Shown: in pieces, positions 46,258 through 56,903 of the stretch | Layout: every line of letters begins with the position of its first letter | How positions within the stretch are numbered: position 1 is the first letter of the stretch | The notes under the pieces: generated by a model | Told to the model about the DNA's origin: nothing | What the model saw: the letters and a program-made list of their open reading frames with translations, nothing else | Database searches by the model: none | Assembly: GCA_002099365.1 (NCBI GenBank) | Contig: MSED01000003.1 | Location: 1,364,001-1,428,000 of the forward strand | DNA from: Phialophora verrucosa | Taxonomy: Eukaryota > Ascomycota > Eurotiomycetes > Chaetothyriales > Herpotrichiellaceae | Length of the DNA stretch: 64,000 nucleotides | Reading direction: 5' to 3' | Program-made: the position numbers and the translations under genes

Positions 46258-48001
46258 ATGGCTCCCGGTCTCTTGACTGCGTACAAGGTCTCCTCCTTGT
46301 TTCGCTGTCCTTGACCAACTTGGTTGCAGCGCAGTCATGTTACAGCCAAACTACAGCCATCAATGGCACAACCTTTCCTCCATTGATTGAAGCGACAACA
46401 GAAGACCTCGTTCGTGGGCTTGAGTCGGGCTTGTTCACAAGCGTTGACCTGGTCCAGGCGTATATTTCTCGCATCCTGGAGGTCAATTCAACGCTTCATA
46501 TGGTTACTCAGCTCAATCCGGACGCATTCTCAATTGCTGCTCAACTCGACTCGCAACGAGCAAGGGGTAATGTTCTTGGTCCGCTCCATGGCATACCAAT
46601 TTTGATCAAGAACAACATCGCTACTGCTGATGCCATGGATAACACAGCAGGCTCCTACGCTCTAGCTGGCGCCAAAGTTCCGCGCGACAGCACAATAGCG
46701 GCAAAGCTCAGGAAGGCTGGCGCGATCATATTGGGGAAAACAAACCTAAGTCAATGGGCGAATTATCGGCAAGGCCTCCCGGTGTTGGTGTCAATAGAGC
46801 ATTCTAATGCTAACGATATGTTAGATCATACAACACCAGTAATGGGTGGTCGGCGATTGCAGGCCAGACAGTCGGTGCATACTTTCCCGGTCAAGATCCC
46901 TCCGGCAGCAGTTCTGGTAGTGGCGTCTCATCTTCACTGGGTTTGGCGCTTGCCGCTCTGGGCACTGAGACAGACGGCAGCATTTTGAGTCCTTCAGATG
47001 TCAACAACCTGGTCGGCATCAAGCCCACTGTCGGCCTTACCTCGCGCGACCTTGTCGTTCCAATCTCTGAGCATCAGGATACCGTCGGACCAATGGCTCG
47101 CACGGTGAAGGACGCTGCATACGTTTTGGCCGCCATTGCTGGGAAGTCGCCTTACGACAATTACACTGATGCAATCCCATTCGACACCGTCCCCGACTAC
47201 GTTGCGGCCTGCAACTTCAGTGCTCTGTCCGGCAAGCGTATTGGTGTGCCGCGTAACCTCATTGACCTCTCCTTTGACTCGGTCGCCGCACCTATCATCC
47301 CAGCCTTCAATGCCGCACTGGACGTGCTCCGCTCGGCCGGAGCCATCATCGTTGACAATACCAACTTTACTGGTTATGATGCTCTCAACGAAGGCAACTA
47401 CTCCGACATCGTCCTTGAAGCCGATTTCGTTTCCGACCTGCCAAAGTACCTTTCGCAGCTGTCATACAACCCCAACCAGGTGTATAACTTGGAAGATGTC
47501 CGTAACTTCACTCACTTGTTTGCCCCCGAGGATTGGCCTGAGCGGGATACGCTCATCTGGGACTCTGCTTTGGAGCTTGGCTACGACAATACTTCACCGG
47601 AGTTCTGGTCCAATTATACCATGAATACATATCTCGCTGGTCCTTTGGGGGTAACTGGCGCGCTTGCAAACTATTCGTTGGATGCATTGGTGCTGCCTAC
47701 GGAATTCAGTCCAAATTTCCCTGCCTTGATCGGCTCACCCGTCATTACCGTTCCGCTAGGAGCATTCCCCGCTGATACCGAAATCACACCCAACGGATTT
47801 GACAACCTGAATGCCACCGCACCGAACCTACCTTTTGGCATCAGTTTCATGGGACCTCATTTCAGCGAGGAACTGCTCATTGGGTTGGCTTATGCATTCG
47901 AACAGCGTACATTGGTGCGAAACACCATTACTCCGTACGTTCAACCGACGGTTGAGCTGGCGGACGTGGTTACCGCAAGGTTAAAGCGAGCACAGGCGTG
48001 A
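46258..48001 (+). CDS. Secreted amidase-signature enzyme; probable GC-AG intron and frame-disrupted 5' end
   Basis: Amidase-signature family hydrolase of unknown substrate. The coding frame shows a signal peptide (LLLVSLSLTNLVAAQS) and then the catalytic core: LHGIPILIKNNIATADAMDN (catalytic Lys), DPSGSSSGSGVSSSLGLALA (the cis-Ser and nucleophilic Ser), ALGTETDGSILSPSDVNNLV and IKPTVGLTSRDLVVPISEH. About ten N-glycosylation sites fit secretion. The best splice joins 46768 to 46825 through a GC-AG intron (GCAAGG donor, GCTAACGAT branch, GTTAG acceptor, 56 nt), restoring NYRSYNTSNGWSAIAGQT as in relatives; GT donors nearby leave extra residues. The only nearby ATG (46258, MAPGLLTAYK) is one base out of frame with the signal peptide: a frameshift, a sequencing error or a non-AUG start. 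If intact, the mature enzyme is about 540 residues. Confidence 0.75.
46769..46824 (+). other. Probable GC-AG intron in the amidase gene
   Basis: Donor CG|GCAAGG, branch GCTAACGAT, acceptor ATGTTAG; 56 nt. Removing it joins TATCG to ATCATACAACACC in frame, giving NYRSYNTSNGWS. The GT donors at 46780-46795 give either the wrong phase or inserted residues in a conserved loop. Confidence 0.6.
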
Positions 48002-48650
48002 TATGAAAGCCAAGTGAGAGGGTTAGGAGCTTCGAAGGAGTCTCCCTCGGGGTTTCGAGTGAACCAGCTGTGATGTACATATAACTTCGACATGGAATCA
48101 TCTATGACTTCTGGCGAGCTGTGGAACACACTGGCCGAGGTGACTTGCTTTCGCCGCTGATCTGACACCACATTTGCTTCGAAGTCCTTAATCACAACCT
48201 CGATCTGTGGCTATATGCGGTCCTTTTGCTCGTACCTGAAGTAGGAAGCCTTTGATCCAGTTCATCGCCTTCTTTGTTGTTTCTTGCCAACCGCTGAGCC
48301 GGAAACAACAACACTGGATGCGAACGCCGAACGATGTCCGACGCTTCGAGATCCCGAAGCCGTTGTCCGCACGGTTAAGGCTGTCCAATCGACGGCCCTG
48401 CAATCGGCGGTAAGCTGGAACTTAGCGATTGGCCAGGATGAAATACAGGGATACTTGATGATCAGCTTCGAGCCTCGGTTGAGCATCGCCACGACAAAAT
48501 CCGGGGACTTGAACGCTCTGGCAGAGCGTGGGAAGCTTCTGTGTTTCTTCAGGCAGCCTCTACAGCTGATATTGTGGACATTTCCTTCAGACTCACGAGC
48601 CACGTTTCTGTCCAGGCCGTAGAGCAGACTGATCAATTCGCCGTGCGAGT
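48002..48650. other. Intergenic, no supported gene
   Basis: This holds the 3' flank of the amidase gene and the promoter of the cytochrome b5-acyl-CoA dehydrogenase gene. Overlapping open frames on both strands (48262-48636) start at non-ATG codons and have no family resemblance. Confidence 0.45.
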
Positions 48651-50566
48651 ATGGCTCAAAAGTCGTCTCAGACCATCCCTAGCAAGACGCACACGCGAGA
48701 AGATGTCGCGAAGCACAGCTCTGCTGACGATTTATGGTGCATTGTAAGCAAGGCTCTTTGCTCTCATTTGTCAAGCTTGTCCTCTCTGGTTACCAATAAT
48801 CCCATCTCAAGGTGGCCGAACATCGTTGTGTGCCCATATGAAGAGCCCCCGCTAACAGTTGTGACACCTCAAGATCGATCATAAAGTCTATGACTTGAGC
48901 GACTTTCTGGATGCTCACCCTGGAGGGAATTATGTCCTAGAGCAGGTAGCCGGCAAAGATGCCACAACCGCGTTCTACAATCTCCACCGACAAGAAGTCC
49001 TTCAGAAGTATGCAGACCTCTGCATTGGCACGATAGCAGGCGAAAACCCCGAAGTCATTGAGCGCCAGCCCGGCGACCTGTCGACAGTGCCCTACGCAGA
49101 GCCCCTGTGGTTGACTCCGCAGTTCAAATCCCCTTATTACAACGACTCGCACCGCGCCTTGCAACGGGCGGTCCGAGAGTTCGTAGACCGGGACATATAC
49201 CCGGAGGCGCAGCAGAAAGAAGCCGATGGGACGTACATTTCGCAGGAACTGGTCGACAAAATGGCCGCCAACAATCTCCTCGCCATGCGCCTGGGCCCGG
49301 GCAAGCACCTTCAAAATCGCGGTTCGCTCATCGGAGGGGTCAAGCCCGAGGAATTCGACTACTTCCACGACCTGATCGTTGCGCAGGAGCTCTCCCGCGC
49401 CCTTGCGCGCGGGTTTCAGGACGGAAATATGGCAGGGATGATGATTTCGCTTACCGCCGTGCGAAACTGGGGCAACGACAAGGAACTCGTGGAGAAGGTG
49501 ACGGAAGAGTGTCTCAGCGGGAAGAAGTTCATGTGCCTGGCCGTCACCGAGGCGTTCGCCGGGTCTGATGTGGCGGGCCTGCGCACGACGGCCACCAAGA
49601 CCCCAGACGGCAAGCATTACATGTGAGTAACCCAAACCCAAACCCGCCTCGTTTGGGTTTCCTTTCGTTGCTCGGGTTCGCCCCCGTTGTGCGTAGTAAT
49701 CATTGATGGGGAAGACTCCGTACTGACATTCCAAATTTTCACAACTCTAGTATCAACGGCACGAAGAAATGGATCACCAACGGCATGTTCGCCGACTACT
49801 TCGTCACGGGCTGCAAGACGGAGAAAGGGTTCAGCGTAATCTTGGTGCCGCGCGACGACAACGTCGAGACCAAGCGGATCAAGACGGCGTACTCGACCGC
49901 GGCGGCCACGACGTTCATCCAGTTCGACAACGTCAAGGTCCCCGTCAACCACCTGCTCGGCAAGGAGGACAACGGCTTCATCGTCATCATGTCCAACTTC
50001 AATCACGAGCGCTGGGCCATGGCCTGCTCGGTGATCCGGTGGATGCGCACCATTGTCGAGGAGTGCCTAAAGTGGTCGAACCAGCGGCTCGTGTTCGGCA
50101 AGCCGCTGATCTCCCAGCCCGTCATCCGCCAGAAGATCGCAAAGATGATCTCCCTGACCGAGGCGTGCCAGGCCTGGCTCGAGAGCATCACCTTCCAGAT
50201 GACAAACATGTCGTACGCGCAGCAGAATAAACTCCTCGGTGGGCCGATCGGGTTGCTGAAGAGCTACGCCACGCGCTGTGCCCACGACGTGGCCGACGAT
50301 GCGGTCAATATCTTCGGCGGGAGAGGCATCACCCAGACTGGCATGGGTCGGTTCGTCGAGCAGTTCCACAGGACGTATAAGTTCGATGCCATCTTGGGAG
50401 GGACTGAGGAGATCCTCGCGGTACGTTGTTCCCCATCCCCCCACCTCCAAACAAGTCCCTGTCTCAGGCTTCACTTCGACGGCGACGATACTAACCTGAC
50501 GGATCTGACCATTAGGACCTCGGCGTCAGGCAGGCGATCAAGTTCATGCCAAAGGCCATGCTGTGA
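48651..50566 (+). CDS. Cytochrome b5-acyl-CoA dehydrogenase fusion, four exons
   Basis: Flavin-dependent dehydrogenase with an N-terminal heme domain. Exons 48651-48743, 48874-49622, 49751-50420 and 50516-50566 give 520 residues. The cytochrome b5 domain (about residues 15-90) has DDLWCIIDHKVYDLSDFL, then DAHPGGNYVLEQVAGKDATT (first heme-ligand His) and AFYNLHRQEVLQKY (second). The acyl-CoA dehydrogenase part follows: LGPGKHLQ, EFDYFHDLIVAQELSRALAR, CLAVTEAFAGSDVAGLRTTA, YIINGTKKWITNGMFADYF, NHERWAMACSVIRWMR, QPVIRQKIAKM, DAVNIFGGRGITQTGMGR and GGTEEILADLGVRQA at the end. This architecture occurs in fungal proteins whose substrate is not established; the heme domain could carry electrons instead of ETF (inference). 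No targeting signal is visible. All introns are phase-exact and each rebuilds a conserved motif. Confidence 0.93.
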
Positions 50567-53055
50567 GTATAGAGTACGGCATTGGGTGGGTGTGGAAATT
50601 TCACAAAGAGATAGTCACGTCAGGACAGTGTTAGCATGTCGAGCCTAAGACGGTATTCTTTTCGGGAGGCATTCGTCGTTGATACAGGTACAGGCACAGG
50701 CTGCTTCTAGAGTTCAATGTCAAGCCCCTACCTGTGTGTCATTGTTTATTTCATCAATCTGCTCGGCCCGGCTCTGCTCTCCTTTCCTTTCCCTGGTCTC
50801 TCTAGATTCAATGCTGACGGGGCACCAATTGTCGGAGACTCCACGCTTTCTTGGTATATCCTTTCAGGCCGTATGAGGCTCCAGTGCCACGCGAAGTGTC
50901 CTTCAGTCGGGCGATTGGTTCATTTGTCCCTACCTGATGCGATGAGGATCCTGTTCGCGATACCCGATTCAGTGAGTGTTGGGTCGGCTATACTCTACCC
51001 CGCGAGTGTCCTTTCGGCTATACGCAATGCTAGGTGTTGATCCGTCGGCTATACGCAACGGCATCTATGTACCAGGCCCGCCCGACTTCTGTCAATGCTC
51101 GTTACTGCCCGTGAAATCCAAATATAGCTCCGCCGGTCGGTATGATTGTGACGTGGCACAAGAGAACAGGGGGGGCATTTTCATTTGCTTTCTTCAAGCT
51201 GAGCCAGAGCGAGCGGCAAGAATCGCTGCGCCTCCGTCAGCAGCTGGGAGTCTACGGTAGGCCATGTCTCGACTTTTCTGGCCATGTCGCGGAGATCTGG
51301 ATCAGCAGGTTCCATACTGCAGCGCAATGCTGGGGAAAAAATGGGGTGATTGAGATGCAGTCAAGAGCTTGACTGTTGTGGAGGAAAGTACTGTACGTTT
51401 GCTAAGAATTGCGGTCAAAACTATTTTTCTGTCCAATATCACGAAGAGCCAAGTCTGTACAAGTCCATCCTACATCGCGATTTGAAGGCAGCAGTGTGTC
51501 CACCGGTTTCGCACCTACTGCGCAGCACATAGCACCCATCCAGTACGTCCCTCGTTCAGTAGTAAGTACTACGCATCAATTGTTCGGTGGAGTTCAAGGA
51601 CAAAGTCCCGAATTTGGCCCCCAGTCGACCATCCACAGAGCATGAGTAAGGAGTCGAAAGGGGACTAAAGAACGGACCTGGTATGCAGATGGAGACGGAG
51701 ATGGAGACCGTGGCTTACTAACTAGTACGGAGTACATACTCTACTACTTAGCTGCAGGATGAGGTACTAAAACCTGCCTGCCTGATGGACCCATGGGATT
51801 TCGGAACATACTGAGCACATCGCCATTCAATGCCGGTGCCGGAGTGGAGGCTTGGGGGGGGCGGAAGACACACTTGTACTGTATTCGACGTTGTCAGATC
51901 GCCACTCGGAGTGTCCTGTGCACAAGGTATCCCATACGAGCTCATAGCGTAGGAGTACTCGTAGAAGGGGCTGCTTTCGTCGGACCCACCGCCAACTGTA
52001 GCGGTGGTGGGCTCCTATTCCAGTCAATCTCTTTCATACGAGTCGAAAGATGTCCTTGATATAGGTAGCCCGTACCTTGCTCGTCATGCATTGTGCATTA
52101 TACAATATGGGCACCTCGCGGCCAGCCTTCTGGGTGACGAAAGATCCTGTCCCATGGAGTTGTCGTAGAGTCGCGTTGCTCGGCAAAGTACGAGGTAGAA
52201 CGGGGCAAATTCCTCGCGTCCCCGCAGTAATTAAGTGGTCAAAGTAAATAATGTAAGCTGAGGTAAGGCCGTGTTCTACCAAGGTTACCATGGAACAGCC
52301 TCTCTCGAGTGACTTTTGCCATCAGTGTTCGAGCATACACCCCGAGACAGTTTACTAGTACACAACTGTGTGTCATTTTCCAACGCTTAACCCATCTTTC
52401 ATCGGGACATGAACGCGGTAACTCATGCTGTAGGCTGTAATCAAGCGGGAATTCCCCCTATCCTGCATGCACTGTGTAGGATAGGGTAATGAGGCATGAG
52501 GTCTGTACATGTACAGGGTACTCCTGGTTGTGTCAAACACTGTACGGCTCTCGTGTATAAGTTTCCCCTCCACTTATGCCCCGACTCGAGCCTTATGATC
52601 CATCGCGTGTGCTCCGTTGGTATTGGCATTGATCTGAGCTCGTACGATGGAATCTCGTCGCATTGCCCAGGAGAAGCGGTCACGCGGAGATGACGCGGTG
52701 TGGGTATCACACTGATACATAAACGGACACGTACGAGTTACATGTACAAAGTGTATGAATAGCGAGCTGACACTAGCAGAGGGAGAGGCGACAGCTGGGG
52801 GCGTTCACCTAGTATAGTGGAGCCAAGGTGCCTGTTGTCCTTCCTCGATACTTCGCCCTCTGATTAGCATTGTGTGACTCCGACTGATCTGGGCGCTGCT
52901 CCTATGTACAATTGTCACACATAGTTGGATTCAGACTTGAGCGGGCAGCGGTCACACAGCGATATCCCGTATCACCTCAATCGAGAGATTGCGGATATAT
53001 CGCAGATCGCGCGTCCTTTGGCATCCAGTCCACATCAGACGTCCTCCACGCCGAC
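50567..53055. other. 2.5 kb intergenic region, no gene seen
   Basis: Only short ORFs occur. Repeated GTGTCC..CGGCTATAC patches occur at 50960-51055 (three similar TCGGCTATACxC stretches). TACGAGTA-like octamers occur near 51735, 51955 and 52730. The right end is the promoter of the F-box-like gene. Confidence 0.45.
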
Positions 53056-54200
53056 ATGATGGATTCTCAGACGCGAGAAGAACAAGTATGCGAAGGCTTC
53101 GAAGCCCGCCCAACGTCTAGACTCCTCACTCTGCCGTTCGAGCTGCGACAACGAATATTCGAGCATGTCTTCATGAGTTCAGCCTCTTCAGTGTTTCCGC
53201 CACAGAAGCCATCCACTTCAACCAGTCTTTGCGGGCTCATTGTAAGGCACTCGTTCTGTCTTGGGACTGAGAGAGTGGCAACTGACAGCACTGGCAGGGT
53301 TACAGGTACAAATTAGCTAGGCCGGGTCTGGGCGGCTCCCGATCGAGCAGCACCAATTCACAAGCCCTCCTTCTGTGTCGGCAACTGCATCAAGAAACCT
53401 GTCTGATGCCTCTCCAAGTCAATCTGGTGAATTGCCGGGCTGTCATGGGTTCCTCAACCTCAGCAACGAAGCAATTTCTTGACGGACTTGGACCATATCA
53501 GCGACGCGCCATCAGAAAGCTCGAGCTCCATCTTCTCGCAAGTGTGACGGAAGCGTGGTCGCTGAGATCGATATTAAGGTCGATAGCTAACGTCTCCGAC
53601 TCAACCAATCACCCAAGGTTCGTTCCCGACAGCTGCGCTGGAGAGTTCGATGTTACCTATACCGGAGGTCAACTGGTGAAGAACGCATGCGGCACGATCG
53701 ACTCCGGAGGGAGCAACCTTCGAGAGTTGACCATCTTCATCACCACAAGAGACCTGCTCCTAGCACAAGCAGACTCTTTAGTCGGACTGCTGCACATATT
53801 GACCGTTCCTTCTGCGGCGGATGTGGATGCTAGGCCCTATACACCGTTCGCCTGCACAGCGTCATGGGTTATCGAAGGTCTAGCTTATCTCAGATCTCTT
53901 CGAAGATTGAGTATTGTCATTCAAGCCAGTGTCTCCGTTGCAAGCCAACTGAGCATCGACGACAAAACTAGCTTCTCTGACTTTGTCAAGTCGGTATTAC
54001 CAGCGGCCGATGTGGATATCAAGTGGGTTACAGAGAAGGATATGATCCTTTGCCCCGACGATAACGAGTGGGTTTCCTTCCTCCGGGGTGGCGATTCAAT
54101 GGCTTCTGACGCAGGACAGGGCTGGGTGAATCAAAACCACCAGGGCTCGGAGATGAACAGGAAAGTCGGGTGGTCCAGTTGGGGAATTATCCGCCAGTGA
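53056..54200 (+). CDS. F-box-like protein of unknown target, two exons
   Basis: Exons 53056-53241 and 53298-54200 give 362 residues. The motif SRLLTLPFELRQRIFEHVF (about residues 20-40) is the degenerate F-box/2EXR-type start common in large fungal families (LLxLPxELRxxIYExxL). After the intron comes SQALLLCRQLHQET, which corresponds to the usual follow-on motif ALLLVCRQIHxE. The rest is mixed alpha/beta without a recognisable repeat; a C-terminal stretch is Asp/Trp-rich. If it is a true F-box protein it would connect a substrate to the SCF ubiquitin ligase, but many such fungal proteins are uncharacterised. The intron (GTAAGG...CTGGCAG, 56 nt) is phase 0. The gene converges on MED8, with 24 bp between the stop codons, so their 3' UTRs must overlap. 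Confidence 0.75.
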
Positions 54201-54224
54201 GTGAGACGTAGTCTGGCATTGCTG

Positions 54225-55014
54225 TCACCTTCCCGTTGTCATGAATTTGTGAATGGTCGCAAGAGGCATCAGACCAGCTGCAGTTGGTGCGGTCTGAGTC
54301 TCTGGAATCGACTTGATTTCGGTCTTTCGTTGCTGTTGCTCGACGTCCATCGCGACCTCTGCCTCGTCTTCTCCATCAGTCATTTCATACTCTTCTTCGT
54401 CGTCGTCGGCTTCCTCGTCGTCTTCGCCTTCAGGAGGCTCGATTAGCTGCCTTCGTAGACCAGTCACTACTTTCTCAATTCCCGCTTGCTGTTCAGCCCG
54501 TGTGTAGTCCCCGCCCCAGGTTTGTTTTCTTGCTGCTGAATTTGCCGCACCAGGAGCCCACTGCCACAAATCGTTGCGCTCACTGTCTGAGAGTCCGCGA
54601 GAAGTAGCCTTTCGCTGTTGAGCAGCAATCTCCTCGCCTTCCTTGACCCAGTCCTCTATGTTCGGCTCGAATTTGCTCCTCAGTAACGCGTCTAAGATAT
54701 TCTGACTCTTGATGCCTGGAAATCGTGGCGTGGGGAAGGCGACGGTGGACCGGAATATATCGCCAGCTTCCCCCAGCTGCGATGTGATGGCCTGGAGGTT
54801 ATTGGATATAAGCTGTGCATGGGTCTGCAATTCTGGCCTGACACTCGTTAGCTATCCGCAGGCGCATCCGGACAGGATTTCTTGTGTACAAAGAAGGGAC
54901 TGGATTCGCGTTTCCAAGGCTGTCTCTGAGAGAAACAAGCGATTGATGAAGTGCTAGCAGTCTCTGTCTGGTCAGATCAAGAGATCTAACTTGGTCTGTA
55001 GTGAGCTCGGCCAT
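54225..55014 (-). CDS. MED8: Mediator complex subunit 8 (MED8), two exons
   Basis: Head-module subunit of Mediator, which links activators to RNA polymerase II. Reverse-strand exons 55014-54890 and 54837-54225 give 245 residues. The N-terminal helical bundle has LTTDQVRSLDLTRQRLLALH, QSLVSLRDSLGNANPVPSL, then PELQTHAQLISNNLQAITSQ, the characteristic Med8 block (two helices followed by P-x-LQ-x-H). VAFPTPRFPGIKSQNILDAL and LRSKFEPNIEDWVKEGEE follow. An acidic stretch (EEADDDEEEYEMTDGEDEAE) and a short helix at the C-terminus complete it. The 52-nt intron (GTACAC, GCTAACGAG branch, TGTCAG) is phase-exact and creates the Leu-Pro-Glu-Leu-Gln motif. It diverges from COX10. Confidence 0.92.
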
Positions 55015-55208
55015 ACTGCAGACTTCCTTGCGCGGTCACATTGTTTACGGTTGATGGTTGGAAATGGAGAAGAGCAGAGAGGCCAGGGCTTTACTCCGCA
55101 TCTGAAGCTCAGATACAATTTCTCATTGCTTTCACTCCAACTTCACTTTATCACACCACGAATTCAATGCACGTCTTGCTCTCTACTCCCATCTGAATCA
55201 CCGCCATT
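55015..55208. promoter_or_regulatory. Short divergent promoter between MED8 and COX10
   Basis: Only 194 bp separate the start codons. Both are basal-function genes, so a shared constitutive promoter is likely. No specific element is assigned. Confidence 0.55.
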
Positions 55209-56903
55209 ATGGCCGCTGCTCCGGCAGCCGGGCGACTGTCTGGATCTGGCCTTCGTGTCTGTTCAGCTTGCCTCACGCGACCCATCCGCCGACCATCCAA
55301 GGCAAGCGGCCTCCTGCGAACTGCATGGCAATCGACCAGGAAGCTCCACGGCGGATTCGTACCTACCGACAAAGCAGCAAGAAGCGTTGTCCACTCTCAG
55401 AATTTCATACAAGACTATTTCTCCGAAAACACTTCGATCGACCGAGGATGGATCAAGAGTGGAATGCTAGCCGCGGTTCGCACCATTGCCGAATCCTCAG
55501 GAAGCGGGCAAAGTGAGCTGGTGCTCAACACAACACGATCCAGGGCGCAAGAAGATCCGGTTAAGGCGCTGTCTCTCAAAAATGAACCCTCGAGCGCGAC
55601 CGAGCCGCAGCAGAGCCTGAGTGCTGCTGCAGAATCGGCCGGAGCCGTCCAACACACCCAAACAGACGATGTACTCCCACACAGGAAGAGGAAGAGGCGG
55701 AAAGCTGCTTTGAGCTCGCCAGAGGAATCACTTCCTCTAGACGCGTCATCTCAGCTAACCACTGCTGCGACTGCGATGCCCACGTCTGCCTTTATTCGAC
55801 GAAGATTGGCCACCTATCTCTCTCTCTCAAAGCCACGTCTCTCACTACTCGTGGTCCTTACAACCACAAGCGCCTACAGTCTGTACCCCATACCGGACAT
55901 TTTATCATCCATTGAATCGCCTGTGACTTCAACTTTCTCCACATCGACGCTGACTTTACTCTTCCTGACATCCGGCACCTTTTTGTCGTCTGCCTGTGCG
56001 AATACCCTGAATATGCTTTTCGAACAACGATATGACGCGTTAATGTCCCGGACGAGAAACAGACCTTTGGTACGAAAACTAATTTCCCCGCGAGCCGCAG
56101 CGGTGTTTGCCTTGCTCTGTGGGGCTTCTGGACTGCTACTCCTGGGCTTTGGCACGAACCCCACGGTCGCTGGTCTGAGTGCTCTCAACATCTTCTTGTA
56201 CGCCGGGGTATACACCCCGATGAAACGGATATCTGCAGCGAATACCTGGATTGGCGCCATTGTTGGTGGCATTCCTCCCTTGATGGGTTGGTGTGCGGCA
56301 GCCGGTGAGGTCGCGACGTCGGAACATCATTCGTGGCAAGATCTCCTATTTTCCGAGGGTTCGCTCGGAGGCTGGGCTCTTGCTGCCCTCCTGTTCGCAT
56401 GGCAGTTCCCACATTTCATGTCTTTATCGCACACCATCCGAGCCGACTATCAAAATGCCGGCCACAAAATGCTGGCCTGGACCAATCCTGCTCGAAATGC
56501 CCGTGTGGCGCTTCGTTATTCCATTGTCATGTTTCCAATATGCGGGGCCTTGTATTGGGGAGGCTACGTGGACTCGGGCTTCCTCGTTGTCAGCACAGCT
56601 TGCAATGCATGGATGGCTCGAGAAGCAGTGCGCTTCTGGAAGCAACAGGGCGCTGGAGGCAGTGCTAGAGGCCTTTTTTGGGCCAGCGTCTGGCAGCTGC
56701 CACTCGTCTTAGTAGGAGCTCTGGTGTGTAAACGAGGCTTGTGGGACGGTTTCTTTGGCATGAACGAACCAGCCAGCATTTACGAGCAGCAGGAGCTCAC
56801 GGCAGACGGTGACACCCTTGGAATGGAGTCGCCCAAGTCACTGCAAAGGAAGCCGCCACCTGACATCAATCTGGCTATGATGGGTTTCAAAAGGCCGACC
56901 TGA
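55209..56903 (+). CDS. COX10: Protoheme IX farnesyltransferase (COX10)
   Basis: Converts heme b to heme o in the inner mitochondrial membrane, the first step to heme a for cytochrome c oxidase. Intronless, 564 residues. The N-terminus is Arg/Ser/Ala-rich (mitochondrial presequence), followed by a poorly conserved, probably disordered stretch with HRKRKRRKAA. The UbiA-type membrane domain begins about residue 200: ATYLSLSKPRLSLLVVLTTT, SACANTLNMLFEQRYDALMS and RTRNRPLV (allylic diphosphate-binding region), ALNIFLYAGVYTPMKRISAA, NTWIGAIVGGIPPLMGWCAA, LAALLFAWQFPHFMSLSHTI, DYQNAGHKML. About eight hydrophobic helices are present. These signatures are specific for COX10/CyoE rather than COQ2. Length is somewhat above yeast Cox10 because of the N-terminal extension. 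Confidence 0.96.
   Translation: MAAAPAAGRLSGSGLRVCSACLTRPIRRPSKASGLLRTAWQSTRKLHGGFVPTDKAARSVVHSQNFIQDYFSENTSIDRGWIKSGMLAAVRTIAESSGSGQSELVLNTTRSRAQEDPVKALSLKNEPSSATEPQQSLSAAAESAGAVQHTQTDDVLPHRKRKRRKAALSSPEESLPLDASSQLTTAATAMPTSAFIRRRLATYLSLSKPRLSLLVVLTTTSAYSLYPIPDILSSIESPVTSTFSTSTLTLLFLTSGTFLSSACANTLNMLFEQRYDALMSRTRNRPLVRKLISPRAAAVFALLCGASGLLLLGFGTNPTVAGLSALNIFLYAGVYTPMKRISAANTWIGAIVGGIPPLMGWCAAAGEVATSEHHSWQDLLFSEGSLGGWALAALLFAWQFPHFMSLSHTIRADYQNAGHKMLAWTNPARNARVALRYSIVMFPICGALYWGGYVDSGFLVVSTACNAWMAREAVRFWKQQGAGGSARGLFWASVWQLPLVLVGALVCKRGLWDGFFGMNEPASIYEQQELTADGDTLGMESPKSLQRKPPPDINLAMMGFKRPT

Noticed and set aside
48284..48622. 112-codon ORF upstream of the cytochrome b5 fusion
   Set aside because: Begins at a non-ATG codon, overlaps an open antisense frame and resembles no family.
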